Shown in pieces: positions 8,263 to 17,946 of a DNA stretch of 64,000 bases. The first letter of the stretch is position 1; every line of letters starts with the position of its first letter. The notes beneath the pieces were generated by a model, which saw nothing but the letters and a program-made list of their open reading frames with translations, did not search any database and was not told the DNA's origin. The stretch spans positions 992,001 through 1,056,000 of the forward strand of contig NZ_JAATOV010000001.1 in the NCBI RefSeq assembly GCF_011806425.1. The letters are read 5' to 3'. Position numbers and translations under genes: made by a program. The DNA comes from Thalassospira lucentensis (GTDB lineage: Bacteria > Pseudomonadota > Alphaproteobacteria > Rhodospirillales > Thalassospiraceae).

Positions 8263-9303
8263 ATGGCACAAATGGGTAAAATTCCCGCAACTGTGATTAC
8301 CGGTTTTCTTGGTGCGGGCAAAACCACCATGATCCGCAACATGCTGGAAAATGCCAACGGCAAACGGATTGCGCTGATCATTAACGAATTTGGCGATCTT
8401 GGCGTGGATCGGGGCATCATTAACGGTTGCGGCATCGAAGGATGTGCAGAAGACGATGTGGTTGAACTGGCCAATGGCTGCATCTGTTGCACGGTGGCCG
8501 ATGATTTCCTGCCGACCATTCAAAGCTTGATCGACCGTGATACACCGCCAGATCATATTGTTATCGAAACATCTGGTTTGGCCCTGCCAAAACCGTTGGT
8601 AAAAGCGTTTAATTGGCCGGAAATCCGGTCACGCGTTACTGTTGATGGCGTGGTCGCGGTACTTGATGGGGCGGCATTGCGCGATGGGCTTTTTGCCCAT
8701 GATCATCACGCGGTTCAGGCTCAGCGCGAAGCAGATGATAACCTTGATCATGAAAGCCCGTTGGAAGAACTGTTTGAAGAACAGCTTCATTGCGCAGACA
8801 TGGTTGTGTTGAACAAAACCGACCTTCTCAGCGACGCGGAACGGACCCAGGTTGAAGCCGATATTCGCGCTGAGCTTAAACGCCCATCGGTCAAGATCAT
8901 CGCGACGGATCATGCCCGCATTGAAAATGCTATTTTGTTGGGTCTTGGGGCCGCGGCTGAGGATGACCTTGATAGTCGTCCATCCCATCATGATGACGGT
9001 CACGACCATGACCACGACGATTTTGATAGTTTTATCGTCAGCCTTGATGCGGTTTCTGATCCGGCCGCGTTGGAAAAACGCCTGATTGAGGTTGTGCGTC
9101 AATTTGATGTGCTGCGCATCAAAGGATTTCTTGATGTCCCAGGCAAGCCAATGCGCCATGTCGTCCAAGGGGTGGGCGAACGGTTCCAGCGGTATTTTGA
9201 CCGTCCGTGGGCCGACAGTGAAACACGCCGGTCTGAACTGGTTGTGATTGGGTTGCATGGGCTGGACCGTCCTGCAATTGAAGCAGCGATTAAGGCGGCG
9301 TAA
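8263..9303 (+). CDS. cobW: CobW-type GTPase metallochaperone
   Basis: 346-residue COG0523 GTPase thought to deliver cobalt to the CobNST chelatase. P-loop GFLGAGKTTMIRNML at about residue 12, the CXCC metal motif NGCICCTV near residue 70, and the guanine-specificity motif VLNKTDLL. A His/Asp-rich metal loop, HHDDGHDHDHDDFD, sits before the C-terminal domain. It lies between cobU and cobN on the same strand, which supports a cobalt rather than zinc role. Confidence 0.93.
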   Translation: MAQMGKIPATVITGFLGAGKTTMIRNMLENANGKRIALIINEFGDLGVDRGIINGCGIEGCAEDDVVELANGCICCTVADDFLPTIQSLIDRDTPPDHIVIETSGLALPKPLVKAFNWPEIRSRVTVDGVVAVLDGAALRDGLFAHDHHAVQAQREADDNLDHESPLEELFEEQLHCADMVVLNKTDLLSDAERTQVEADIRAELKRPSVKIIATDHARIENAILLGLGAAAEDDLDSRPSHHDDGHDHDHDDFDSFIVSLDAVSDPAALEKRLIEVVRQFDVLRIKGFLDVPGKPMRHVVQGVGERFQRYFDRPWADSETRRSELVVIGLHGLDRPAIEAAIKAA

Positions 9304-9321
9304 GAATAAATGTTCCTATTT

Positions 9322-9337
9322 TGTTTCACGTGAAACA
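9322..9337. promoter_or_regulatory. parS centromere site (perfect consensus)
   Basis: TGTTTCACGTGAAACA is a perfect 16-bp palindrome identical to the ParB-binding consensus found near bacterial chromosome origins. It lies in the cobW-cobN intergenic space, about 49 kb from dnaA in this window. No parA or parB gene is in the window. Confidence 0.9.
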
Positions 9338-9365
9338 GTATTTCTGTCCTATGGTTGCAAGGCCC

Positions 9366-9388
9366 TGTTTCACAGTTTCACGTCGAAA
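9366..9388. promoter_or_regulatory. parS half-site pair
   Basis: TGTTTCAC at 9366-9373 repeats the left half of parS, and GTTTCACGTCGAAA at 9375-9388 keeps the left half and centre but has a degraded right half (11 of 16 aligned bases). Both are about 30-50 bp from the perfect parS. They may be decayed copies or accessory contacts. Confidence 0.4.
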
Positions 9389-9401
9389 TGATCCTTTGAT
9401 A

Positions 9402-9443
9402 CCCGCATCCCCGGCGATGGTTCTGCCACGTCTGGGATGCGGG
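9402..9443. repeat. Inverted repeat before cobN
   Basis: Perfect 10-bp arms CCCGCATCCC/GGGATGCGGG separated by 22 nt, about 80 bp before the cobN start. No T run follows. It could be an operator or an RNA hairpin in the cobN leader. No B12 box is seen here. Confidence 0.6.
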
Positions 9444-9524
9444 GTCGCCCCGATACAATGGGTACTGACGTCGTAGCTAACGACCACCCACTAATGGCCT
9501 AAGAAAAAGAGACGGAAATTCCCG

Positions 9525-12500
9525 ATGCATTTGCTGGCAGCACAGCCCGGAATGGTGACAGACGGCAGCGAAGCCGTCGATCTTGGACAGGAACCCGGCG
9601 ATGTGGTGATCCTGTCAGCAGCAGAGTCCGAGTTGGCCTGTCTTGCCGGGGCGCAGGATCGGTTGGTGGCTGAATTTGCCGATGATGTTCCGTCTTTGCG
9701 TTTGGCCAGCTTATTACAGCTTGGTCACAACATGTCGGTCGATCTGTATGTCGATGATGTGTTGTGTGATGCCAAATTTATCATTGTCCGCATTTTGGGC
9801 GGACGGGGATATTGGGATTACGGCATCGAACAATTGGTCGCCCTTGCCCGGTCAAAAGACATTCCGCTGGTGCTGTTGCCCGGCGACGATCAACCCGATG
9901 CGGAGCTGTTGTCGCTGTCGACCATCAAGGGGGCCGATTATCAGCATATTTGGCGCTATTTGATCGAAGGCGGCCCACAAAATTCCGAGAGTTTACTTCG
10001 TCTTATATATGAAAAGTTGAATTCATCTGTTAACTGGAATTGGAAACCCGCCGCGCCACTGGTTAAGGCGGGGGGATATTGGCCGGGAAATGCCGATATT
10101 GACTTGGCGGGTATCCGCGAAAAGTGGACGCAAAATCAACCGGTTACGCCAATTATCTTCTACCGTTCCTTGGTGCAATCTGCTAATTTAGATATTATTG
10201 ATGTTCTGGTTGAGGAATTACAGGCCAACAACCTGAACCCACTGCCAATTTTTGTGTCCAGTCTTAAGGACCCGGCGGCCGCGGCCTTGGTCAGTGATTG
10301 GTTGGTCGAAACACAAGCCGATATTGTTTTAAATACCACCGGGTTTTCGATTTCTGTTCCGGGATCGCAACGAAAAGATGGGCCGTTTGGCGCGGTCGAT
10401 GCACCTGTGTTTCAGCTTGTCCTGTCGGGTGGCAGCGAACAGGCCTGGCGCGATGGCGTCAATGGTCTTGCCGCACGTGATATTGCGATGAATGTTGCCC
10501 TGCCCGAAGTCGATGGCCGCATTTTATCGCGTGCGATTTCGTTTAAAGGATCGGCAGGCAAAGACCCCCTGACCCAGATTGATCTGGTGAAATATATCCC
10601 GGTGCGTGATCGGGTGGCATTTGTCGCCGCGTTGACGGCCAATTGGGCCAAGCTGCGCCGTCGCGATGCCCCATCGCGCAAGGTTGCGATGATCATGGCC
10701 AATTACCCCAACAAGGACGCCCGATTGGGCAATGGTGTGGGCCTTGATACCCCGGCAGGCATGATTGAAACCCTGCGTGCGATGGAACAAGAAGGCTACG
10801 CGCTTGAATACGTGCCCGAAAATGGCGATGCGCTGATGAAGGCGGTTAAGGCCGGTCCGACAAATGATTTTAAGTCGCTTGCGGGGCGCGATATTCGCGT
10901 CACGCTGCCGATGGCGGCCTATCAGCGCGGTTTCGATGCCTTGCCCGCGACAATACGTGATCAGGTGATCGATGCCTGGGGTGCGCCCGATACGGATCCA
11001 TTTTACCTGCCGGGTCAGGACAGCTTTGCCCTGTCGATCGTGCCGATGGGGAATGTCGTCGTCGGTCTTCAGCCTGCGCGCGGTTACAATATCAACCCGC
11101 TTGAAAGTTATCACTCGCCCGATTTGGTGCCGCCACACAACTATTTCGCGTTTTATATCTGGTTGCGCCATGAATTTGGCGTCGATGCGATTATTCATTT
11201 TGGCAAGCATGGCAATATGGAATGGTTGCCCGGCAAATCATTGGCCCTGTCAGCCGAATGTTTCCCCGAGGCCGTCTTTGGTCCGACGCCGCATTTCTAT
11301 CCTTTTATCGTCAATGACCCGGGCGAAGGCACACAAGCCAAACGCCGTGCACAGGCCGTGATTCTTGATCACTTAACCCCGCCCTTAACCCGGGCGGAAA
11401 GTTATGGGCCGCTCAAAGACCTTGAAGCATTGGTCGATGAGTATTTTGAAGCCGCCGCCATTGACCCGCGCCGTCTGGCGATCCTGAAACGCGATATTCT
11501 TGAACTTGCCATTCGCACCGGTCTTGACCGTGATTGCGGCATTGAAGTTGGCGAAGACGAAGAAAGTGCCTTGGCCAAGCTTGATAACTATCTGTGCGAG
11601 CTTAAAGAACTTCAAATTCGCGACGGTCTGCATATCTTTGGCAAGGCCCCAGAAGGCGATCTTTTGACCGATCTTTTGGTCGCATTGGCGCGTTTGCCGC
11701 GCGGATCGGATATTGGACCCACCGCATCGCTACACCGCGCGATTGCCAAGGACCTTTTGGATGAGGACGGGTTTGATCCGCTTAATTGTACCTTTGGCGA
11801 CGTCTGGTCCGGCACAAAGCCGGATGTTTTGGCCCGCTATGACGCGGGTAATGGCGATGATGAGTGCGGGGCTTATGATGTTGGGCCATGGCGCACCTAT
11901 GGCGATACGGTCGAGCGGATCGAACTTCTTGCCCGCGACCTGATCAACGGTACCGTAAAACCCGAACCCCAATGGTCAGCGGTTTGTGACGTTCTTTCGG
12001 ATGTTGATGCCCATATCAGACCATCTGTTGTTGGCTGTGGGGCGGCGGAAATTGATGGTCTTTTGCACGGCCTTGCGGGCAAGTTTGTCGCGCCGGGGCC
12101 ATCGGGGGCGCCGACCCGTGGGCGACCCGATGTTTTACCAACCGGGCGGAATTTTTATTCCGTCGATACACGCACGGTCCCAACCCCTGCTGCGTGGCAA
12201 TTGGGGTGGAAGTCGGCGGAGCTTTTGCTTGAACGCCATGTGCAAGATCATGGTGAATGGCCCGCCGCCCTTGGGCTTTCGGTGTGGGGTACGAGCAATA
12301 TGCGCACAGGCGGCGATGATATTGCCCAGGCAATGGCCCTGATGGGGGTCCGCCCGACATGGGATAGTGCATCACGTCGGGTGACGGGATTTGAAATTAT
12401 GCCGGGATCGGTTTTGGGGCGTCCGCGCGTCGATGTGACCTTGCGCATTTCCGGGTTTTTCCGTGATGCGTTCCCCGGGCTGATCGATTTGTTTGACAGT

Positions 12501-13322
12501 GCGGTGCGCGCGGTGGCGGCCCAAACGGATGAGCCCCAAGAAACCAATCCGATTGCCACCCGGGTCGCACAGGAAACGCAAAAGCTGCGCGGGCAGGGAT
12601 TAAGCGATGATCAGGCCGACCGGCAGGCGGCCTTTCGGGTGTTTGGCTCTAAACCCGGTGCTTATGGCGCCGGGTTGCAGGCCATGATTGATGAAAAGCT
12701 GTGGGAAGACGAAGACGATCTTGCCGATGCCTATCTGGCCTGGGGCAGTTATGCCTATGGCAATGGGGCAAGTGGCGAAGCCGCACGGGGACTTTTTGAA
12801 ACCCGGCTTTCGAAGGTCGATGCGATTGTCCATAATCAGGATAACCGTGAACATGACCTTTTGGATTCCGATGATTATTATCAGTTCGAAGGCGGAATGA
12901 CATCTGCGGTACGCAGCCTTTCGGGCAAGCAGCCAGTTGTCTATCACAGTGACCATTCCCGCCCGGAAAACCCCAAAATTCGGACCCTTGAAGAAGAAAT
13001 AGCCCGCGTTGTGCGTTCGCGCGTGGTCAATCCGAAATGGATCAATGGCGTCATGCGGCACGGCTATAAGGGCGCGTTTGAGATTGCCGCAACGGTTGAT
13101 TATCTTTTTGCGTTTGCGGCGACGTCACGCTGTGTCGCAGACCATCATTTTGATTTGGTTTATGATGCCTATCTTGATGATGAAGCTGTGCGTGATTTTA
13201 TTGCCAAGCACAATCCAGATGCACTGCGTGATATTCAAAACCGCCTGCGCGAAGCGATTGAACGCGGTCTGTGGCAGCCAAAGCGTAACAGCGTTTCGCG
13301 TGATCTGATCGACCAGATATAA
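9525..13322 (+). CDS. cobN: Aerobic cobaltochelatase subunit CobN
   Basis: Large subunit of the ATP-dependent CobNST chelatase, which inserts cobalt into hydrogenobyrinic acid a,c-diamide in the oxygen-dependent pathway. 1265 residues, matching characterised CobN (about 1275). Recognisable segments are GRGYWDYGIEQLV near residue 90, NYPNKDARLGNGVGLDTPA, PARGYNINPLESYHSPDL, IHFGKHGNMEWLPGKSLALS near residue 560, and WGTSNMRTGGDDIAQAM in the C-terminal half. Small subunits CobS/CobT of the chelatase are not in the window. Preceded by cobW, with parS and an inverted repeat in between. Confidence 0.96.
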   Translation: MHLLAAQPGMVTDGSEAVDLGQEPGDVVILSAAESELACLAGAQDRLVAEFADDVPSLRLASLLQLGHNMSVDLYVDDVLCDAKFIIVRILGGRGYWDYGIEQLVALARSKDIPLVLLPGDDQPDAELLSLSTIKGADYQHIWRYLIEGGPQNSESLLRLIYEKLNSSVNWNWKPAAPLVKAGGYWPGNADIDLAGIREKWTQNQPVTPIIFYRSLVQSANLDIIDVLVEELQANNLNPLPIFVSSLKDPAAAALVSDWLVETQADIVLNTTGFSISVPGSQRKDGPFGAVDAPVFQLVLSGGSEQAWRDGVNGLAARDIAMNVALPEVDGRILSRAISFKGSAGKDPLTQIDLVKYIPVRDRVAFVAALTANWAKLRRRDAPSRKVAMIMANYPNKDARLGNGVGLDTPAGMIETLRAMEQEGYALEYVPENGDALMKAVKAGPTNDFKSLAGRDIRVTLPMAAYQRGFDALPATIRDQVIDAWGAPDTDPFYLPGQDSFALSIVPMGNVVVGLQPARGYNINPLESYHSPDLVPPHNYFAFYIWLRHEFGVDAIIHFGKHGNMEWLPGKSLALSAECFPEAVFGPTPHFYPFIVNDPGEGTQAKRRAQAVILDHLTPPLTRAESYGPLKDLEALVDEYFEAAAIDPRRLAILKRDILELAIRTGLDRDCGIEVGEDEESALAKLDNYLCELKELQIRDGLHIFGKAPEGDLLTDLLVALARLPRGSDIGPTASLHRAIAKDLLDEDGFDPLNCTFGDVWSGTKPDVLARYDAGNGDDECGAYDVGPWRTYGDTVERIELLARDLINGTVKPEPQWSAVCDVLSDVDAHIRPSVVGCGAAEIDGLLHGLAGKFVAPGPSGAPTRGRPDVLPTGRNFYSVDTRTVPTPAAWQLGWKSAELLLERHVQDHGEWPAALGLSVWGTSNMRTGGDDIAQAMALMGVRPTWDSASRRVTGFEIMPGSVLGRPRVDVTLRISGFFRDAFPGLIDLFDSAVRAVAAQTDEPQETNPIATRVAQETQKLRGQGLSDDQADRQAAFRVFGSKPGAYGAGLQAMIDEKLWEDEDDLADAYLAWGSYAYGNGASGEAARGLFETRLSKVDAIVHNQDNREHDLLDSDDYYQFEGGMTSAVRSLSGKQPVVYHSDHSRPENPKIRTLEEEIARVVRSRVVNPKWINGVMRHGYKGAFEIAATVDYLFAFAATSRCVADHHFDLVYDAYLDDEAVRDFIAKHNPDALRDIQNRLREAIERGLWQPKRNSVSRDLIDQI

Positions 13323-13502
13323 GTGCCCTAAACGCCGACGGACTCACGAAAATTTTACTTTCGGAACATTATCAGCAGTTGAAACGTTTCGATTACGCAC
13401 CATATCCTGATTAACCAACTGTTAATAGTTGTGAGGGACGGGGCACTTCTTTCTGATCGCCTGCGTGGGATCGCAGACCGATCGACGAGTTCGGAGGCCG
13501 CG

Positions 13503-14213
13503 ATGCAAAAAACGACCAACGTTCGACGCACTTCTCGTTCTGATGTTCGACTGCCTGACTATGTGCAGACGCCTTTACCCGCCTATGGCGGACACGCGGA
13601 CATCATTGATTCACTGATTGCTGATTGTGATATTCCAAATTGGCTGCGCGATGATTTGCAAGGGCACGGGAAATACCGCCCGGCGCGCGGCGCAATCCCG
13701 GCTGTTTTAAAGGTACGTGAACAGTTTAGTGGCCAACATCGCCCGGTACGGTTTGACGAATTTCGCGACGGTCTGGCCGAAATTTCACGCCATTTACCCG
13801 GACCGGATCAAACCCCGGTCGAAATCGATGCCAAGGTGAAAATCTATTGGCGGTATTTGCAGGGTGTCGAACGCCAAGTTTGGCGCGCAGCCGTATCTGT
13901 TGCCCACCTCCAGATGGATCATTTTCCGGTGGTGCGGGAATTCAAATCCTTGATCGAGCAAGTGGTGACCAGCCGCAATTGGCTTGAACGTCGCCTTGAA
14001 GTGGTGGAGCAAAGCTTCCAGCGGCCATCTGGTCCGGCAAATGACGCGGTCCATCGGGCGCTGATGCGCCTGCGCCGTATGTCGCCCGGCGATCGGTTGC
14101 AGCTTTTTAACAAGGCCAAAATGCGTCGCCCGGAACTGCGCAGTATCGATATGCGTGAGCCCGATAAATGGGCGGACCTGGTAACAGGTGATCTTGGGTT
14201 GTCGCCACGCTAA
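13503..14213 (+). CDS. Hypothetical protein
   Basis: 236 residues, basic, with no signal peptide or membrane helix. I do not recognise it. The ATG at 13503 is favoured by a strong GGAGG at 13494-13498 spaced 4-5 bases away; the open frame extends 24 codons further without such support. The middle part (WRYLQGVERQVWRAAVSVAH to LIEQVVTSRNWLERRLEVVE) is predicted mainly helical by eye. It sits between cobN and a GH114-type gene with no evident link to cobalamin. Confidence 0.65.
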   Translation: MQKTTNVRRTSRSDVRLPDYVQTPLPAYGGHADIIDSLIADCDIPNWLRDDLQGHGKYRPARGAIPAVLKVREQFSGQHRPVRFDEFRDGLAEISRHLPGPDQTPVEIDAKVKIYWRYLQGVERQVWRAAVSVAHLQMDHFPVVREFKSLIEQVVTSRNWLERRLEVVEQSFQRPSGPANDAVHRALMRLRRMSPGDRLQLFNKAKMRRPELRSIDMREPDKWADLVTGDLGLSPR

Positions 14214-14286
14214 GGGCGCGTATCGAACGCAATCATATCCCCATTCATTCCCGCCTGGGGAGGGGGAGCGCCCCGCGATGGGGCCA

Positions 14287-14317
14287 GAAAAGCGCGGTCA
14301 TTTGGATCGCGCTTTTC
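14287..14317 (+). terminator. Hairpin terminator after the 13503 gene
   Basis: Ten-base-pair stem GAAAAGCGCG/CGCGCTTTTC, 11-nt loop, with four T inside the descending arm. It is 73 bp after the stop of the hypothetical gene. Confidence 0.6.
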
Positions 14318-14444
14318 ACTTGTCTGCTTGGTGGGGCAGGGTCGTATCAATTCACCGATTTTTCAGTACCGGGTTATCCCATTGCGCAGTTGTATAAATG
14401 CAAGGCGACGGGCACAGTTACGGCTAAACAGTCGGGACCGCGCC

Positions 14445-15314
14445 ATGCACACAACGAAATCCCCCTTCGCCGCCAAGCTTTTAACGTTTTTCACGCGTTT
14501 TGCTTTTTGCGTGGTCGTTTGTGCCGTGCCAATCGGATCGGTGACGGCGCAAACATCATCGCAAACTTCATCGTCGCACGCTTGGCCAAACGTGCCTAGT
14601 GGGCCGTTCCATTGGCAGTTACAAGGCGATATTAAGCTGGGTAGCCACATTAAGGTTGTTGGCAGTGATGCATTTGATACGACGGCTGAACAAGTCCGGG
14701 CATGGCGTGATGCCGGGATTTTTCCGATTTGTTATGTGAATGTTGGTGCGGTGGAAGATTGGCGTTCGGATCGCAACCAGTTTCCACCCGATAGCATTGG
14801 CAACGCGTATTGGGGCTGGCCCGGTGAATACTGGCTAAACATTCGGCGGTTTGAACGGTTTTCCGATGTGATTTTGGCCCGGTTTGACCTGTGTCGTGAC
14901 AAGGGGTTCTTGGCGATTGAGCCTGATAATATTGACGCCTATGAAGCCGATGCGACCAACAAGGAAACCGGGTTTGATTTATCCCGCAAGGATCAGCTTT
15001 TATACGTCAATTGGCTGATTGATCAGGCCCATGCGCGCGGTCTTGCCATTGGGCAGAAAAACGCGCCGGACCTTGTGCCGGAATTGGTCGATAAAATGGA
15101 TTTCGCCCTTCTTGAATCGGCGTATCGACTGGGCTTTATGGAAGATTTCGAACCCTATGCCGAGATGAGTAAACCGGTTTTTGCTGTTGAGTATCTGGAC
15201 GAAATGGAAGTTGGAAATGACCCGCAAAGCTTGTGTCCGGCGGCCAAAGAACTTGGCTTTCAGGGGGTAATCGCCCATCTTGATTTGGATCGGGCGCCGC
15301 AAAACTGCCCTTGA
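14445..15314 (+). CDS. Secreted GH114-type (endo alpha-1,4-polygalactosaminidase-like) protein
   Basis: 289 residues beginning with a signal peptide (basic MHTTKSPFAAK, hydrophobic core, cleavage after VTA-Q). The rest is a TIM-barrel of the GH114/TM1410 type: WQLQGDIKLG at the start, ICYVNVGAVEDWRSDRNQFP, EYWLNIRRFERF, DKGFLAIEPDNIDAYE (acidic pair on a strand end) and QKNAPDLVPELVDKMDFAL. Family members act on galactosamine-rich polysaccharides outside the cell; substrate here is unknown. The ATG at 14445 was chosen because it begins the signal peptide. Confidence 0.8.
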   Translation: MHTTKSPFAAKLLTFFTRFAFCVVVCAVPIGSVTAQTSSQTSSSHAWPNVPSGPFHWQLQGDIKLGSHIKVVGSDAFDTTAEQVRAWRDAGIFPICYVNVGAVEDWRSDRNQFPPDSIGNAYWGWPGEYWLNIRRFERFSDVILARFDLCRDKGFLAIEPDNIDAYEADATNKETGFDLSRKDQLLYVNWLIDQAHARGLAIGQKNAPDLVPELVDKMDFALLESAYRLGFMEDFEPYAEMSKPVFAVEYLDEMEVGNDPQSLCPAAKELGFQGVIAHLDLDRAPQNCP

Positions 15315-15392
15315 TCCCCAGCGCGCTTGGCCGCATTGTTCCGCTATATGCGACTGCAACCATCTAGCCCGAAAATACAAAGGCCCAAAACC

Positions 15393-16019
15393 ATGACCGA
15401 TAAGACCCAGCCTGACGTGGATGTGAATGCGCGCCACGACGAGAAGATGAAGAAGATCAAGGCTGCGCGCGACAAAATGATGGCCCAGAAGATCGATAAA
15501 AAGGGCCTGATTATTGTCCATACCGGCAAGGGTAAAGGCAAATCATCTTCGGCGTTTGGCATGGCGATGCGCTGTGTGGGTCATGACATGAAGGTGGGCG
15601 TGGTTCAGTTCATCAAGGGCGGCTGGGAAACCGGCGAAGCCAAATTGCTGCGCAAATTTCCCGATTTGTGTGAATTTCATGCCATGGGGGCCGGGTTTAC
15701 GTGGGAAACACAAAACCGTGCCCAAGACGTCGCCCTTGCGCGGGAAGCATGGAACAAGGCGCTTGAAATGATGCGCGATCCAAGCTTTTCGATGGTGATC
15801 TTGGACGAGATTAATATCGTGCTGCGCTATGATTTTCTGCCGCTTGAAGATGTGTTGGGTGCGTTGGCCGAAAAGCTGCCGGATCAGCATGTGGTTCTGA
15901 CCGGGCGTAATGCGCCAGATACTTTGATTGAGGCCGCCGACCTCGTGACGGAAATGACCATGATCAAACATCCCTTCCGCGAACAGGGCATCAAAGCGCA
16001 GATTGGCGTTGAATTCTGA
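15393..16019 (+). CDS. cobO: Cob(I)yrinic acid a,c-diamide adenosyltransferase (CobA/BtuR family)
   Basis: Transfers the 5'-deoxyadenosyl group from ATP to Co(I) corrinoids. 208 residues. Unusual P-loop HTGKGKGKSSSAFGMAMR near residue 47, VVQFIKGGWETGE, and VILDEINIVLRYDFL are diagnostic. The N-terminal basic helix (RHDEKMKKIKAARDKM) is normal for the family. The ATG at 15393 (MTDKTQPDVD) is chosen over an upstream in-frame start in poorly coding sequence. Followed 85 bp later by cobQ. Confidence 0.95.
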   Translation: MTDKTQPDVDVNARHDEKMKKIKAARDKMMAQKIDKKGLIIVHTGKGKGKSSSAFGMAMRCVGHDMKVGVVQFIKGGWETGEAKLLRKFPDLCEFHAMGAGFTWETQNRAQDVALAREAWNKALEMMRDPSFSMVILDEINIVLRYDFLPLEDVLGALAEKLPDQHVVLTGRNAPDTLIEAADLVTEMTMIKHPFREQGIKAQIGVEF

Positions 16020-16104
16020 TAAACGCACTATCGTCAGATGGTGGCACAGTTTGCCGGTTTAATCAGGCATTGAAGGCTGTGGATGTGAAAGTTTTGAAAC
16101 CGGA

Positions 16105-17688
16105 ATGAGTGTGCAATCTGTTCCCGCCCTGATGTTGCAAGGTACCGGATCTGACGTGGGAAAATCCCTGTTGGTGGCCGGTCTTTGCCGGGCCTTTGCC
16201 CGACGGGGTTTGCGCGTGCGCCCGTTTAAACCGCAAAACATGTCCAATAATGCCGCCGTCACCGATGATGGCGGTGAAATTGGCCGTGCGCAGGCGCTTC
16301 AGGCGCGTGCGGCGGGGGTGCCAACCACGGTGCATATGAACCCGGTTTTGTTAAAACCCCAATCGGATATCGGATCGCAGGTGGTGGTGCAGGGCAAAGT
16401 CCTGACCACGGCCAAGGCACGCGATTATTACCGCTTAAAGCGTGATTTGTTGCCCAAGGTGATCGAAAGCTTTGAAATCATGGCAGCAGACGCGGACTTG
16501 GTGCTGGTAGAAGGTGCAGGATCGCCGGCCGAAGTAAATTTGCGCGGCGCAGACATTGCCAATATGGGCTTTGCCGAGGCGGCCAAAATTCCGGTGATTT
16601 TGGTGGGGGATATTGACCGGGGCGGTGTCATCGCATCCATCGTTGGCACTTATGAATTGCTATCGGATGCCGATCGCAGATGGCTTAAGGGTTATGTCAT
16701 CAACAAGTTTCGCGGCGATGTATCGTTGTTTGGATCAGCGACTGACATCATCGCCGATAAGTCCGGCCTTAAAAGTTACGGTATCGCAACGTATTGGCCG
16801 GGGGCCTATAAACTGCCCGCCGAAGACGGCGTTGCACTGGAAAAATCCGGGAAGTATTGCCGCGATGCTGAGGATGGTGGCGATGAAGCCGGTGCTGGCA
16901 CTGGCGTGCGCCTTCGGGTTGCCGTGCCTCATTTGCCGCGTATTGCCAATTTCGATGATCTTGACCCACTGGCAGCGGAGCCGGACGTTGACCTGTTGCT
17001 GATCAAGCCGGGGCAGGTGATCCCCGGGGATTGCGATCTGGTGATTTTGCCGGGCAGTAAATCCACCATGGCGGATTTGAGGTTCCTAAAAGATCAAGGC
17101 TGGGACATTGATATTTGGGCCCATCATCGGCGCGGTGGCCATGTCATTGGCATTTGTGGTGGCTATCAAATGCTGGGGCGCATGGTTCATGATCCGGACG
17201 GGGTCGAAGGCGCACCGGGCAGCGAAGCCGGGCTGGGGCTTTTGGATGTTGAAACGGTGATGGCTGGGGATAAAACCCTGCGCAAGACCCATGCGGTGAC
17301 CGTTGGCGATGCGTATGGTCTTGGTGCCGACATCAACCTTGCGGGGTATGAGATTCATATGGGCCAGACGGATGGCCCAGATCGGGCGCGCAGTTGGTTG
17401 CGGCTTGGCGATGGTCCAGCGGGTGATCTAACCAACAACCCAAGTGCGGGTGTTCTTGATGGCGCAATTGGTGCCGATGGCCGCGTCATGGGGTGCTATT
17501 TGCATGGATTGTTTGGCAGTGATGCCTTTCGCCATGCCTTTTTGGCCCGGATCGGCGGAAATGGTGTTTCAAATGCGCTGAATTTTGAGGCCGGGATTGA
17601 TTCCAGCCTTGATGAATTGGCCGATCATTTGGAATCCTGTCTTGATCTGGACGGGATGCTGGCATTGGCAAAAAGCTGCGGTGCATAA
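16105..17688 (+). CDS. cobQ: Adenosylcobyric acid synthase (glutamine-hydrolysing)
   Basis: Amidates positions b, d, e and g of adenosylcobyrinic acid a,c-diamide using glutamine and ATP. 527 residues, a little longer than the usual 480-510 because of loops near residues 255-270 and 370. N-terminal dethiobiotin-synthetase-like domain with [20 protein letters not shown] and [13 protein letters not shown]-terminal class I amidotransferase domain with nucleophile Cys in [13 protein letters not shown] and His in [13 protein letters not shown]. Downstream of cobO on the same strand. Confidence 0.95.
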   Translation: MSVQSVPALMLQGTGSDVGKSLLVAGLCRAFARRGLRVRPFKPQNMSNNAAVTDDGGEIGRAQALQARAAGVPTTVHMNPVLLKPQSDIGSQVVVQGKVLTTAKARDYYRLKRDLLPKVIESFEIMAADADLVLVEGAGSPAEVNLRGADIANMGFAEAAKIPVILVGDIDRGGVIASIVGTYELLSDADRRWLKGYVINKFRGDVSLFGSATDIIADKSGLKSYGIATYWPGAYKLPAEDGVALEKSGKYCRDAEDGGDEAGAGTGVRLRVAVPHLPRIANFDDLDPLAAEPDVDLLLIKPGQVIPGDCDLVILPGSKSTMADLRFLKDQGWDIDIWAHHRRGGHVIGICGGYQMLGRMVHDPDGVEGAPGSEAGLGLLDVETVMAGDKTLRKTHAVTVGDAYGLGADINLAGYEIHMGQTDGPDRARSWLRLGDGPAGDLTNNPSAGVLDGAIGADGRVMGCYLHGLFGSDAFRHAFLARIGGNGVSNALNFEAGIDSSLDELADHLESCLDLDGMLALAKSCGA

Positions 17689-17946
17689 TTGATTGTAATG
17701 GCGCGCGATGGCCTGTTTTTACCGCCGTGGCAGGCTGCTTTTTGTGCTTGGGATGATTATCCGCCTAAAAAGTAACAAAAACGCTGCTTGGACGGTGAGA
17801 AGCTCTTTACTTAATCGGTGCCGCGTGGTTTGACAGAATTGCAATTCCGGTACTGAAACGAACAGGATTGGGCGCGGTTAAAAATCGCCCCGTCAGCAGG
17901 CCGGTCTTTGTAAAAAGTTCATCCTTGGTCTGGTATTCTTACGTCT

